Shown here: positions 1 to 10,835 of the stretch, piece after piece
How positions within the stretch are numbered: the first letter of the stretch is position 1
How the letters are laid out: each line of letters opens with the position of its first letter
Source of the DNA: Drosophila miranda
Lineage: Eukaryota; Arthropoda; Insecta; Diptera; Drosophilidae
Assembly (NCBI RefSeq): GCF_003369915.1
Contig: NC_046674.1
Coordinates: 7,316,001 to 7,380,000, forward strand
Length of the DNA stretch: 64,000 bases
Direction of reading: 5' to 3'
The notes under the pieces: generated by a model
The model's input: the letters and a program-made list of their open reading frames with translations, nothing else
Database searches by the model: none
Told to the model about the DNA's origin: nothing
Made by a program: the position numbers and the translations under genes

Positions 1-565
1 AAGAGCCAAGACGAGAAGTTGGCCAAAAGAGAACGCGGTGCGTTCTGGGGGAAGGGTAGAAGGCAACTCAGGAAGTGCCCTGCAGCTAATGAATGTTAAA
101 TGGTAATCAAGAAACAATCAGACTCTCCCCGAGAGGTGCCTAGAACTATGCGGATGGGTGTCGCACTCCCATCGGACTCCCATCCCAGCGCTCCCAGTGC
201 TCCCAGTGCAATGACTTGTGTTCCCAGGCCAGGCTAATTAAATGCACCCGATCGTAGCAACGGACCTTAACAAATCATGACAAGTGTCGTGTCGGTGAGA
301 GGTTTGCGGTTCGACCGATTGCTGAAAATGAGTGCCAAGTGGGCCCGTTAGAAGTGCTTAGAATGCGCGGATTCACTTCCGAGAATGAGATCTCAGACTA
401 GCAGCACAGCAGATTGGCTGCTGTGTGGCTCTGTGACCCAAGAAAGAAAGTCGCCAAAGGGCCGAGAAAGTTGTCTCCCGTCTCCGGATAATTATCTAAT
501 TAGTAGCTATCGGGATCAATTGGCAATGGGCCGTCTGGGTGGCAGTGGCGGTGGCGGTGGCTGGC
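1..565 (+). other. 5' flank / probable 5' UTR of the SEA-domain gene
   Basis: I see no supported gene here. The stretch ends in a GGC/GGT-rich run just before the first in-frame ATG at 566. The frame of that ATG is open back to about 500, where a TAA closes it, so no in-frame upstream ATG exists in unspliced sequence. A short tandem of CTCCCAGTG lies near 188-210. An unseen upstream exon cannot be excluded. Confidence 0.4.
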
Positions 566-3500
566 ATGCTTTTGAAACACACTTACACCTTCCACTCCGA
601 TCTCCAATCTTCGCAGAGCACGGACTACACTTACCAGAACACTCTGGGGCGCAGATCCCAGCTGGGGGCCTACTACCATATGAACAAGCAGCCCTCGTAC
701 ACGAACGATCATAGCATCAACAGCCAGTACGGGTACAATACGTGGGGCATCTGGCGCGATGGCCGGAACATTGCCCCGTCCACGTTCTCGGCCAAGACGC
801 AGACGCAGTATCCAAAGAATCGCTCCTTCTCCATTATCCTGACCACGGCCGCTTTTATAGTCCTCCTGGCGGTGATCTCCATTGCGGGTCTTGCTTTCTA
901 CTTCAGCTCCATCAAGGCCACCCTTGAAGATCGTAAGTGTGCACCCATTCTCCGCAATGGTAGTGGGATGTTTCTCATAAATCCTCTTTCTCATTCCACA
1001 GCAATCATGGGCTTTGAGGGCTCCTTCCGCATTGCCAAGGGGGATCTGTACTCGACGGGCCTCAAGTACAACCACACCACGACCTACAAGCAGAAGATTG
1101 ACTTTTACAAGCGCTTTGTGGAGCGATCCCTCACGGACAATGGCCTGCAGCCGCTGCGCACCGATGTCTGGGGATTCGGCGATGGTCCTCTGATCAAGGT
1201 CTCTTTCCGCCTGTTCCTCGACGTTCGCAAACTTCCGCAGTATGTACCCATCTCCCAATCCTCCGCTTTGTGGGTTTGACCCCTCTTCGATCTCTGCAGG
1301 AATATACTGAGCGTGGAGGAGTACATCAAGGAGTCTCTGTTCCTGGAGACAGCGGCCACCAAGTCACTCTATCGCTCGCTCCGCCTGGACACGGAGTCTG
1401 TGGAGATCAAGCGGATCATGGACGAGCAAGTAGTGCGATCAGCGGCAATCTTAAAGGAGGCTGTAAGCAGGCGATAGCCCACCATCTTCCCCTGTTCTCC
1501 ACTAACCCTCTTGTTTGCTTTGCAGCAAACGGTGCCCACTAGTCAGACCCAGCTGGAGAAACGGCTCATGAAGAAGGGAACGCCTGCCCCGGCGGTGCAC
1601 CCAAAGCCACCGGGCAACAACAACAGCAACACCACTCCCAAGCCCCGGAACCCGCTCGTTCGCAACCACTCCGCCGACGAGGAGCCGGAAATCGATGTTG
1701 AGAATGCGCCCGTCATTCAGGGCTCCTTCGAGGGATCCTTCGAGATAACCAAAACGGATGCGGACATTGCCCGCAAGAAGATCCCCCCCACCCGGGCCTA
1801 CCAGAGCAGCAGCAGTCTGCCTCCTAAATCGATAGCGGTGACGCCCTACTCCCTGCGGGTAAAGCCCAAGAAGCCAGGCATTGAGAAGCTCACGACGATT
1901 GTGCCCCAGCAGCAGCAGCCTTCCCTGCCCCCTGCCACCACTACCAGAGCCACCACCAAGACGACTAGGAGGCCAGCAACAACAAGCACAAAGAGAACCA
2001 CTAGCACTAGTACCAGCACCAGCACTACCACTAGCACCAGCACAACGACAACAAGTACAACAACAACGACACCCAAGCCAACAACGACAACAACCGTTGC
2101 TGCAAGTACCACCACCAAAGCCCCAGCACCCAGCACCACTCTGGCCAGCACCACGACATTCACCTATCCCGCTGTGACCGAGACTGCGCCCACACCCACG
2201 CATGGAAGCGTGAACCTGCCCAAGCTGGATGCGAATCTCTTCACCACGTATCCCATTCTGGACACCCAGCCCTGGCGTCCAATGCACCGTGAGGTGCCGG
2301 AGCTAATGCCTGGACCGCCACCCGCTTTTCCGACCAAAACCCTGCCCATGGCAGGTGGAACCACGCCCACTGTCAATCATATACCCCAGAGGCGGATCGA
2401 TGAGCTGGAGCTGCCGTTTATAGGAGACAATCCCACGCCACCGACAGCCGCTGTGGCGCCAGTGACCATCGATGATCCCTATGGGCCCATGTCCATTGCG
2501 GGATTCCTTAACCAGGGAGTACGCATGACCGAGACGAAGCATGAGATGCCAGGTGCAGGCCAGGAGCAGCCGGAGCAGGATATGCTCTTCTACCACAACT
2601 TTGGCAGTCCGATCTTCATGCCAGGCACTGAGAACATAGAGCGCCTGGGCGGAGCTCTGGTCGAGCCGCATCCCCTGCCGGTGCCCCTGATCGATGATGT
2701 CATTATACCACCATTCAAGCCGATCGATCCGACGCTTGGAACTGGGGACAAGCTGCCTTTCAACATCGATGCCAGCAACGAGAGGTTCGAGCACTTGGGT
2801 GGCGGTGTCATAGCCAAGAAGCAAGAAAAGCCGGAGAAGCAGGAGAAGCTGGAAACCTCCACAAGGCAGGCCCCCGTTGAGGTCACCACCCACAAGATCA
2901 ACCACACTACCAGCCCTCCTCCTCCAGTGAGGTTCGTGGTTAGCAGCTCACCCAGACCCACGAGCGCGCCAGCTCTGCCCTCCCTGAAGCCGACGGACAA
3001 TTCAGTGCTGGCCGACACCATTGGGGAGTTTTTCATGGAGCTGCTGAATCTACCAAAGGAGGGAAATGGAAATGCTACCACCAGGAGCACCACACCGAAG
3101 CCAGAGCCTGAAACGGAGCAGGAGCAGGAGCAGGACCCTGCGATCGATGTTTTAGAGTCACGGATAGAGCCCGATGAAACCGAGACGCCGAAGCCGCACA
3201 CTGGCAATCCGTCCAAGCCGAACTTTATGAATCTAAAGGAGCACATCCTGCAGCGCAATACCCCGTCCCTGATTCTGTCAAACGACACCCTGGCAAGCAC
3301 AACAAGCGCCACTACGACCACATCCAGCACAACCACGGAGGAGCCAAGAACCGCCAGCAGCATTTCGAACAGAAACCGCATCCGAACGACCAGCGAGCGA
3401 CCCACGATGATGGACGATTCCAACCTTTTCCCCTCGCATTCCAAGTGGGAGTTCGTCAACAGCTCGTCCGCGCAGAACTACGGACACAATGCGAATATGC

Positions 3501-4246
3501 GGAAGATCTTCAACAAGACGCTGCAGGCCTGGGTATCGGAGGACATTGACAAGTCGGAGAACCTGACGCTGAACGACATCAAGACGCGCATCAACAATGC
3601 CAGCAACATACAGGACATTTCGCTGATCTTTGACACGCTGGCCTCCAAGCTGGGCATCACCCCGAGTGTACCCAACAAATTTCCCCCGTTTTCCCAGAAC
3701 AAACTCAAGCATCCACCCAAGGAGGAGTCAAGAGTGAGGCCAGTCCTGATTTCAACGACCACGGAACTGCCAGTCCAAGAATCGAGCGTGAAAAGCTATT
3801 TAGACCAGCGGGAGCGGGAGCCATTCATTAAGCCAATGTCCAGTTTTATGGACGATGGGTCCTCAGAGATGCTGGGCGCAGCCATTCCAGTGGTCGGCGA
3901 GGCGGAGGTGGAAGTGGTGGATCCGCTGAAGTACGAGGAACTGCTGAAGATCTCACAGTTCGTCGAGCCCACATCCACCACGGAGGCGAGCGTGCATCGC
4001 TTGGTCACCCTGCTCCCCGTGCGCTCCAATTCGGGCATTCGCACCTACAAGCCCCCCACCGAAGACTTTGAAGCGCAGCGCAGCAGTCAGAGCGGGCCTT
4101 CCGCCGTTTCCAGCCAGGGAAAGGGCAGTGGTGGCGGTGCAGCCAACATACGGCGCAAGATCAACCTAAACCAGAGCCGTAGGTTCGGCCAGCCCCCTGC
4201 CGAAGCGGTCGTTAAGGGCGGCATCAAGGTCACAGTCAAGAAATGA
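566..4246 (+). CDS. SEA-domain, Thr-rich (mucin-like) type II membrane protein
   Basis: I infer four exons: 566-932, 1002-1239, 1300-1462 and 1526-4246. They join in frame through GT..AG introns of 60-69 nt to give about 1162 residues. There is no N-terminal signal peptide. A single hydrophobic segment at residues 89-112 (ILTTAAFIVLLAVISIAGLAF) is preceded by K/R, suggesting an intracellular N-terminus of about 88 residues and a large extracellular part. Residues about 124-250 have the SEA pattern: a first strand around GFEGSFRIA, then a KRFVERSL helix, then IKVSFRLFLD. The autoproteolytic GSVVV-type site is not evident; the equivalent position reads DGPLIKVSF. Residues about 393-471 are almost pure Thr/Ser/Pro/Lys, as in mucin O-glycosylation regions, and several NxT/NxS sites follow. 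The C-terminal half is low-complexity and unlike any family I know. The start is uncertain because ATG 566 is only the first in-frame ATG. I cannot name the D. melanogaster orthologue. A role in apical matrix or adhesion is inference. Confidence 0.8.
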
Positions 4247-4839
4247 AATGATCATCGGCCAAATAACGTCAAGATGAGATTACAAGAAGGAAGTTCTACG
4301 ACAAGTGTAGGCTCCAGATTAGTTTGCAGGATGTAGGTCTTTGGAAACGATTTGTAGTAGCTCTAAGTAGGGAATATAACGTTAGTTAGATCGTTAATCG
4401 GAACGTGCAAATAACAAAATCTTGTTCGAAAATTGTTCACTCGAGGATAGAACAATTTTGGAATGACAATTCTTGTTATACATACTTTGGCGATATCTGT
4501 GTGTTTGCCAATCCTCAGTATTTAAGATTTATTATATTAAATTCCTTGTTTAAGTGCGGAATCAATATAATTTAGTTTGTATACGAAGCTATGATTTAAA
4601 TACATCATTTTTTTTTTGGAATTCAGTTCAGTTCAATGCGATTCTTATGTTAATGTTAGATTTGGATGTGTATAAGTCGGTAGCATAAGTTTGCACTATT
4701 TATTAAATGTGAATAATTTATTATTTGATGTTTCTTTTCGGTTTCCATTAGGCTAATGTACTACGATCTTGTACAAATTAATGCAATGAATGCAGATATA
4801 AATTTCGAAATTTGCGCGTTTACGGACAGACAAAATCGT
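4247..4839 (+). other. 3' UTR and AT-rich flank of the SEA-domain gene
   Basis: AT-rich sequence follows the TGA stop at 4244-4246. It holds no coding frame and no canonical AATAAA that I can place with confidence. It runs to the left edge of the palindrome at about 4840. Confidence 0.4.
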
Positions 4840-4844
4840 AAGTC

Positions 4845-5470
4845 TTCGGAAGGCTATATCTCAGACAAATAGGGCCAGATCGGTAAACGGTCAGCTGTCC
4901 CAGGATCGTGAGGATCCAGACTGTCGAACGGCATCAAAATCTCGACTACGAAAATTAGGCCGATTTTTTGCAAATTTAATGATGTAACCATCATGATTTT
5001 TTGCGAAAATCGTGAAAAAATTGATGTCCTTTTTTCCGATCGCAATCGATTGGCAGGACTCTCCTGATCACGAAAAGACATGCCGCACCCCGATCGGCTG
5101 CCGTGTTGCAGAGATATAGCGTACAGAATAAAACAGTATTTTAAAGACATGAAAACAGTCTTCGGAAGGCTATATCTCAGACAAATAGGGCCAGATCGGC
5201 GAAGGGTCAGCTGTCCCAGGATCGTGAGGGTCCTGACTGTCGATCGGCATCAAAATCTCGACTACGAAAATGAGGACGATTTGTTTAAAATTTAATGATG
5301 TAACCATCATGATTTTTTGCGAAAATCATGAAAAAATTGATGTCCTTTTTTCCGATCGCAATCGATTGGCAGGACTCTCCTGATCACGAAAAGACATGCC
5401 GCACTCCGATCGGCTCCAGTATTGCAGAGATATAGTGTACCGAATAAACCAGTATTTTAAAGATACGCAA
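4845..5470 (-). repeat. Left array of the 316-bp tandem repeat (about two units)
   Basis: Two units are spaced 316 bp apart, using the box GATTGGCAGGACTCTCC near 5048 and 5364. Each unit contains the boxes GATCACGAAAAGACATGCCG, GATCGGCTGC and GCAGAGATATAG. A third, shortened and diverged unit covers about 5461-5590. The outermost unit shares the diagnostic bases GTTCGAC..CTGGA (read on the minus strand) with the outermost right unit near 10268, so the original ends of the two arms still correspond. Confidence 0.85.
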
Positions 5471-5589
5471 ATTCGAATCATCGCAAGGCTATATTTCAGA
5501 CAAATAGGGCCAGATCGGTGGAGGACCTACTCTCCCAGGATAGTAAGGGTCCAGACTGTCGCTTGGCATGATGATTTATCATGAATTTT

Positions 5590-6130
5590 TGCGAAAATCG
5601 TGATGAAATGGATGTCAGGGCAATCTATGTTACCCACTGTGGCGTTCGGCTATAGTCACGTCATCATGAGCCAGCCCTGACGCCCATTCATACGCCGCCG
5701 AATCAAACGATGGGCTACAGTTTCAAAACGCGTAAGTGAATCAGTGCACAACAGTGGACATATTTTAATATATATTTTCCTTCGCAGAGGACTCATGTAC
5801 CCTACACTTTGCCACAAACCAAATCGTATCCGACTTCCCCCGCCAAAAAGATTCCTATCCAAGCATTAGCGAGCCAGACAGAATCGTATCCCAGCCGGAT
5901 AGAAGCGCACCCCCTGCTAGATACGAACTTAACAAGCCATCGTCATCCTTCGACCTGGCCATCGACAACAAGGACTCTGACTATGGCAACCAATGGAGGG
6001 GCTACACGGGCTACTAGACTCTAGACAGATCTCGTTGTTGTTAGGTTTAGGGATATATAGTAGTATAGTATACGGATATATAGTAGATAAATTTGTCTAT
6101 TTGTACTAAGCTAAGTTTTGATGAATAAAA
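5590..6130 (+). pseudogene. Captured 3' end of an unknown spliced gene, left arm copy
   Basis: The block looks like two terminal exons of a real gene. A putative donor AAAACGC|GTAAGTG is followed by a short AT-rich intron and the acceptor TTCCTTCGCAG at about 5787. A frame beginning MGYSFKTQDSC runs across the junction and ends at TAG near 6017, with the C-terminus GNQWRGYTGY. AATAAA lies at 6124-6129. Upstream the frame is closed by TAG near 5652, so the original N-terminal part is missing or supplied by an unseen exon. I do not recognise the protein. A second long frame over the same bases (5809-6024) is probably a shadow. It is called a pseudogene because it is a fragment embedded in repeats; transcription as part of a hairpin is possible. 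Confidence 0.55.
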
Positions 6131-6149
6131 CTATTGAAAAATCATCCTT

Positions 6150-6720
6150 GCTGTATTCTGTATCGGGGAAAATATCCGATTACAAAAAGGCGTGGGACGC
6201 CCAGATCGGTACACAAATGGCGGAATAAACGAATTTTTTTGATTGGGGAAAAGGTCCTTGATCCTTAATAAGGACTCCATTAATTTAGGGACATTTTTTC
6301 GATCACAGGAAGCCATCGCACGCCCAGATCGGCCCACAAATAGCCCATAATGGTATGTATGTATGGTAGGGGTTGTTGGAGTCCTTAACGAAGGATCAAG
6401 GATATTTTTCTGATCACGGCGGGCCATGGCACGCCCCGATCAGACCACAAATAAGAGAGAAAACAAGATATACATGTCTAGAGCAAATATCCTTGATCCT
6501 TAGTCCTTGATAAGGCATGCAGATCAAGGAAGCTATTCCGAACCCAGGAAGCCGTCGCACGTCGCGATCGGGCCACAAATAAGGGAGAAAACAAGATTTA
6601 TATGTCTAGACCAAATATCCTTGATCCTTGGTCCTTGATAAGGAATGCATTAGATCAAGGAAGCTATTCTGAACCCAGGAAGCCATCGCACGTCTCGATC
6701 GGGCCTTAAATAACGGAGAA
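6150..6720 (+). repeat. Short-unit tandem repeat, left arm (about five units)
   Basis: Units of about 95-140 bp share the boxes CCTTGATCCTTA, GATCACAGGAAGCC (or GAACCCAGGAAGCC), CATCGCACG and GATCGGGCCACAAATA. One of the two innermost complete units has no partner in the right arm, which accounts for most of the offset between inner and outer symmetry. The box order GATCAC..GCAC..GATCGG..CAAATA is also seen in the 316-bp unit, so the two families may share an ancestor. Confidence 0.75.
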
Positions 6721-6727
6721 AACAACA

Positions 6728-7072
6728 AAAGTTGTTGTTGCCAATTGATATACTAGAAATGTTTGTTGTTGTACAACAACAATCCTCAACCTGCTACCTC
6801 TGAAATGGCCAAAATCCAGAATTTCAGATCTGGGATACCAGGCGAACAGAAATCAACAGCAAGCAACTTTGGCGATTGCAAAAAATGTTGCATACTTTTG
6901 GGCTGAAAAATGGCGGGAAAATTTTAAAAAAAGCAGCGACCTTCTACTGATTTCTGTTCGCCTGGTATCCCAGATCTGAAATTCTCGTTTTTCTCCATTT
7001 GAGCGGACGCAATTTGAAAGTTGTTGTTGTTGTACAACAATTGACAACAAGAACTTTTGTTGTTTTCTTCGT
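6728..7072. repeat. Palindrome centre with GTTGTTGTTGTACAAC motifs
   Basis: Both sides of the loop carry GTTGTTG..TACAACAAC self-complementary tracts (6760-6780 and 7019-7046). They also carry a perfectly matched inner stem from GAATTTCAGATCTGGG at 6819 to its complement ending at 6984. The intervening loop of about 90 nt is AT-rich and unique within the window. Confidence 0.8.
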
Positions 7073-7074
7073 TA

Positions 7075-7510
7075 TTTGAGGCCCGATCATGACGTGCGAT
7101 GGCTTCCTGGATTCGGAATAGCTTCCTTTATCTGCATGCCTTATCAAGGACTAAGGATCAAGGATATTTGCTCTAGACATGTATATCTTGTTTTCTCTCT
7201 TATTTGTGGTCTGATCGGGGCGTGCCATGGTCCGCCGTGATCAGAAAAATATTCTTGATCCTTCGTTAAGGACTCCAACAACCCCTACCATACATACATA
7301 CCATTATGGGCTATTTGTGGGCCGATCTGGGCGTGCGATGGCTTCCTGTGATCGAAAAAATGTCCCTAAATTAATGGAGTCCTTATTAAGGATCAAGGAC
7401 CTTTTCCCCAATCAAAAAAATTCGTTTATTCCGCCATTTGTGTACCGATCTGGGCGTCCCACGCCTTTTTGTAATCGGATATTTTCCCCGATACAGAATA
7501 CAGCAAGGAT
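7075..7510 (-). repeat. Short-unit tandem repeat, right arm (mirror copy)
   Basis: This is the reverse complement of the left short-unit array, with one unit fewer. The 98-codon open frame at 7227-7523 repeats that at 6427-6131 with a single residue change (V for A at position 2). I regard the frame as non-coding repeat. Confidence 0.75.
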
Positions 7511-7523
7511 GATTTTTCAATAG

Positions 7524-8064
7524 TTTTATTCATCAAAACTTAGCTTAGTACAAATAGACAAATTTATCTACTATATATCCGTATACTATACTACTATATA
7601 TCCCTAAACCTAACAACAACGAGATCTGTCTAGAGTCTAGTAGCCCGTGTAGCCCCTCCATTGGTTGCCATAGTCAGAGTCCTTGTTGTCGATGGCCAGG
7701 TCGAAGGATGACGATGGCTTGTTAAGTTCGTATCTAGCAGGGGGTGCGCTTCTATCCGGCTGGGATACGATTCTGTCTGGCTCGCTAATGCTTGGATAGG
7801 AATCTTTTTGGCGGGGGAAGTCGGATACGATTTGGTTTGTGGCAAAGTGTAGGGTACATGAGTCCTCTGCGAAGGAAAATATATATTAAAATATGTCCAC
7901 TGTTGTGCACTGATTCACTTACGCGTTTTGAAACTGTAGCCCATCGTTTGATTCGGCGGCGTATGAATGGGCGTCAGGGCTGGCTCATGATGACGTGACT
8001 ATAGCCGAACGCCACAGTGGGTAACATAGATTGCCCTGACATCCATTTCATCACGATTTTCGCA
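7524..8064 (-). pseudogene. Captured 3' end of an unknown spliced gene, right arm copy
   Basis: Mirror image of 5590-6130. The acceptor, donor, C-terminal frame ending at a TAG near 7637 and AATAAA (7530-7525) are all conserved. Identity with the left copy is near complete over more than 500 bp, including the intron. That indicates very recent duplication or continuing arm-to-arm gene conversion. Confidence 0.55.
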
Positions 8065-8069
8065 AAAAT

Positions 8070-10402
8070 TCAGGATAAATCATCATGCCAAGCGACAGTC
8101 TGGACCCTTACTATCCTGGGAGAGTAGGTCCTCCACCGATCTGGCCCTATTTGTCTGAAATATAGCCTTGCGATGATTCGAATTTGCGTATCTTTAAAAT
8201 ACTGGTTTATTCGGTACACTATATCTCTGCAATACTGGAGCCGATCGGAGTGCGGCATGTCTTTTCGTGATCAGGAGAGTCCTGCCAATCGATTGCGATC
8301 GGAAAAAAGGACATCAATTTTTTCATGATTTTCGCAAAAAATCATGATGGTTACATCATTAAATTTTAAAAAAATCGTCCTCATTTTCGTAGTCGAGATT
8401 TTGATGCCGATCGACAGTCAGGACCCTCACGATCCTGGGACAGCTGACCCTTCGCCGATCTGGCCCTATTTGTCTGAGATATAGCCTTCCGAAGACTGTT
8501 TTCATGTCTTTAAAATACTGGTTTATTCTGTACGCTATATCTCTGCAACACGGCAGCCGATCGGGGCGCGGTATGTCTTTTCGTGATCAGGAGAGTCCTG
8601 CCAATCGATTGCGATCGGAAAAAAGGACATCAATTTTTTCACGATTTTCGATTTTCATTAAATTTTCAAAAAATCGGCCTCATTTTCGTAGTCGAGATTT
8701 TGATGCCGATCGACAGTCAGGACCCTCACGTTCCTGGGAGAGTAGGTTCTCCACCGATCTGGCCCTATTTGTCTGAGATATAGCCTTCCGAAGACTGTTT
8801 TCATGTCTTTAAAATACTGGTTTATTCTGTACGCTATATCTCTGCAACACGGCAGCCGATCGGGGTGCGGTATGTCTTTTCGTGATCAGGAGAGTCCTGC
8901 CAATCGATTGCGATCGGAAAAAAGGACATCAATTTTTTCACGATTTTCGATTTTCATTAAATTTGCAAAAAATCGGCCTCATTTTCGTAGTCGAGATTTT
9001 GATGCCGATCGACAGTCAGGACCCTCACGATCCTGGGACAGCTGACCCTTCGCCGATCTGGCCCTATTTGTCTGAGATATAGCCTTCCGAAGACTGTTTT
9101 CATGTCTTTAAAATACTGGTTTATTCTGTACGCTATATCTCTGCAACACGGCAGCCGATCGGGGTGCGGTATGTCTTTTCGTGATCAGGAGAGTCCTGCC
9201 AATCGATTGCGATCGGAAAAAAAGACATAAATTTTTTCATGATTTTCGCAAAAAATCATGATGGTTACATCATTAAATTTGCAAAAAATCGGCCTCATTT
9301 TCGTAGTCGAGATTTTGATGCCGATCGACAGTCAGGACCCTCACGATCCTGGGACAGCTGACCCTTCGCCGATCTGGCCCTATTTGTCTGAGATATAGCC
9401 TTCCGAAGACTGTTTTCATGTCTTTAAAATACTGTTTTATTCTGTACGCTATATCTCTGCAACACGGCAGCCGATCGGGGTGCGGTATGTCTTTTCGTGA
9501 TCAGGAGAGTCCTGCCAATCGATTGCGATCGGAAAAAAAGACATAAATTTTTTCATGATTTTCGCAAAAAATCATGATGGTTACATCATTAAATTTGCAA
9601 AAAATCGGCCTCATTTTCGTAGTCGAGATTTTGATGCCGATCGACAGTCAGGACCCTCACGATCCTGGGACAGCTGACCCTTCGCCGATCTGGCCCTATT
9701 TGTCTGAGATATAGCCTTCCGAAGACTGTTTTCATGTCTTTAAAATACTGGTTTATTCTGTACGCTATATCTCTGCAACACGGCAGCCGATCGGGGTGCG
9801 GTATGTCTTTTCGTGATCAGGAGAGTCCTGCCAATCGATTGCGATCGGAAAAAAAGACATAAATTTTTTCATGATTTTCGCAAAAAATCATGATGGTTAC
9901 ATCATTAAATTTGCAAAAAATCGGCCTCATTTTCGTAGTCGAGATTTTGATGCCGATCGACAGTCAGGACCCTCACGATCCTGGGACAGCTGACCCTTCG
10001 CCGATCTGGCCCTATTTGTCTGAGATATAGCCTTCCGAAGACTGTTTTCATGTCTTTAAAATACTGTTTTATTCTGTACGCTATATCTCTGCAACACGGC
10101 AGCCGATCGGGGTGCGGCATGTCTTTTCGTGATCAGGAGAGTCCTGCCAATCGATTGCGATCGGAAAAAAGGACATCAATTTTTTCATGATTTTCGCAAA
10201 AAATCATGATGGTTACATCATTAAATTTTCAAAAAATCGGCCTCATTTTCGTAGTCGAGATTTTGATGCCGTTCGACAGTCTGGACTCTCACGATCCTGG
10301 CCTTATTTGTGTGAAATATAGCCTTCCGAAGATTTGGATTTGCGTATCTTTATAATACTGGTTTCTTGTGTACGCTATATCTCTGCAACACGGCAGCCGA
10401 GA
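8070..10402 (+). repeat. Right array of the 316-bp tandem repeat (about seven units)
   Basis: The box CCTGCCAATCGATTGCGATC begins at 8281, 8597, 8896, 9195, 9511, 9827 and 10143. Spacings are therefore 316, 299, 299, 316, 316 and 316. The two 299-bp units lack 17 bp around CGCAAAAAATCATGATGG. Neighbouring units are nearly identical, so the array homogenised recently. The left arm has only two units, so expansion happened after the palindrome formed. The last unit is truncated near 10300 and followed by one diverged partial unit ending near 10402. Confidence 0.9.
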
Positions 10403-10591
10403 TTGTACTGTATATTCTGTAATATTAATAAGGTATATGTCTGTGACTGAACAAAATGTACAACAACAAATGAACAAATGTATACCATCTATAGTAAATT
10501 TGATTCATTTTAAGTCAAATATGTTTACTTACTTTGGCATTGCTGTGTTGCTGCTTACAGAAGACAAATACGCAATGATATGAAATTAAAC

Positions 10592-10716
10592 TACCGATGT
10601 TTTGCAAAACATCGATGCATCACTCAACATCGTTAGCAGCAAAAACATCGGAAAACATCAGTAAACATCGGCAGAAAAACATCGATGCTCGATGCATCGA
10701 TGTTTTTTTACATCAC
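10592..10716 (+). promoter_or_regulatory. Cluster of AACATCG / CATCGATG motifs upstream of CTL1
   Basis: About eight AACATCG-like boxes, two of them written as AACATCGATG or its reverse CATCGATGTT, lie in 125 bp. The cluster is 120-245 bp upstream of the transporter ATG at 10836. Three copies contain the ATCGAT core of the DREF response element. This is plausibly the promoter-proximal control region of CTL1; binding is not shown by sequence alone. Confidence 0.5.
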
Positions 10717-10835
10717 TACTCTACACTGAATCAAAACAAACAAGTGGCTCAATATTGTACAAAGTTTTATACAAACCGCCTTGTGATAAGGAGACTTTTG
10801 CCGGCAGAATCGTATTTCAGTGAATTCAGCTTAAG

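Larger units (their letters stand above)
4840..10402. repeat. Large inverted repeat (palindrome) built of tandem repeats
   Basis: The left arm (about 4840-6855) and right arm (6947 outward) are reverse complements. Between 5396 and 6427 on the left, every matching position pairs with its mirror so that coordinates sum to 13654 (for example 5809-6024 with 7845-7630, and 6131-6427 with 7523-7227), so this kilobase has no indel. I found only isolated substitutions, for example CATGATAAAT versus CAGGATAAAT near 5580/8073 and one base at about 6425/7229. Nearer the centre the sum is 13803 because the left arm carries an extra unit of about 130 bp. The loop (about 6856-6946) is some 90 nt. From outside inward each arm holds a 316-bp repeat array, a spliced gene 3' end, a second short-unit repeat array, and a Gln-codon-like GTT/AAC-rich core. 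The outermost right array is expanded. It resembles foldback elements or Drosophila hairpin-RNA loci; no transposase is visible. Confidence 0.93.

Noticed and set aside
1846..2163. Val-rich minus-strand frame opposite the Thr-rich region
   Set aside because: Shadow of ACC/ACA/ACG codons read in antisense.
6131..6427. 98-residue open frame repeated at 7227-7523
   Set aside because: It lies wholly in the short-unit tandem repeat and its conservation follows from the palindrome, not from coding selection.
8504..9082. Repeated open frames beginning MSLKYWFILYAISLQHGSRS
   Set aside because: They recur once per 316-bp unit and shift with the 17-bp deletion, so they are satellite by-products.
8281..10402. 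Regularly spaced repeats resembling a CRISPR array
   Set aside because: Units are 316/299 bp with no short-repeat/unique-spacer pattern, in a eukaryotic genome.
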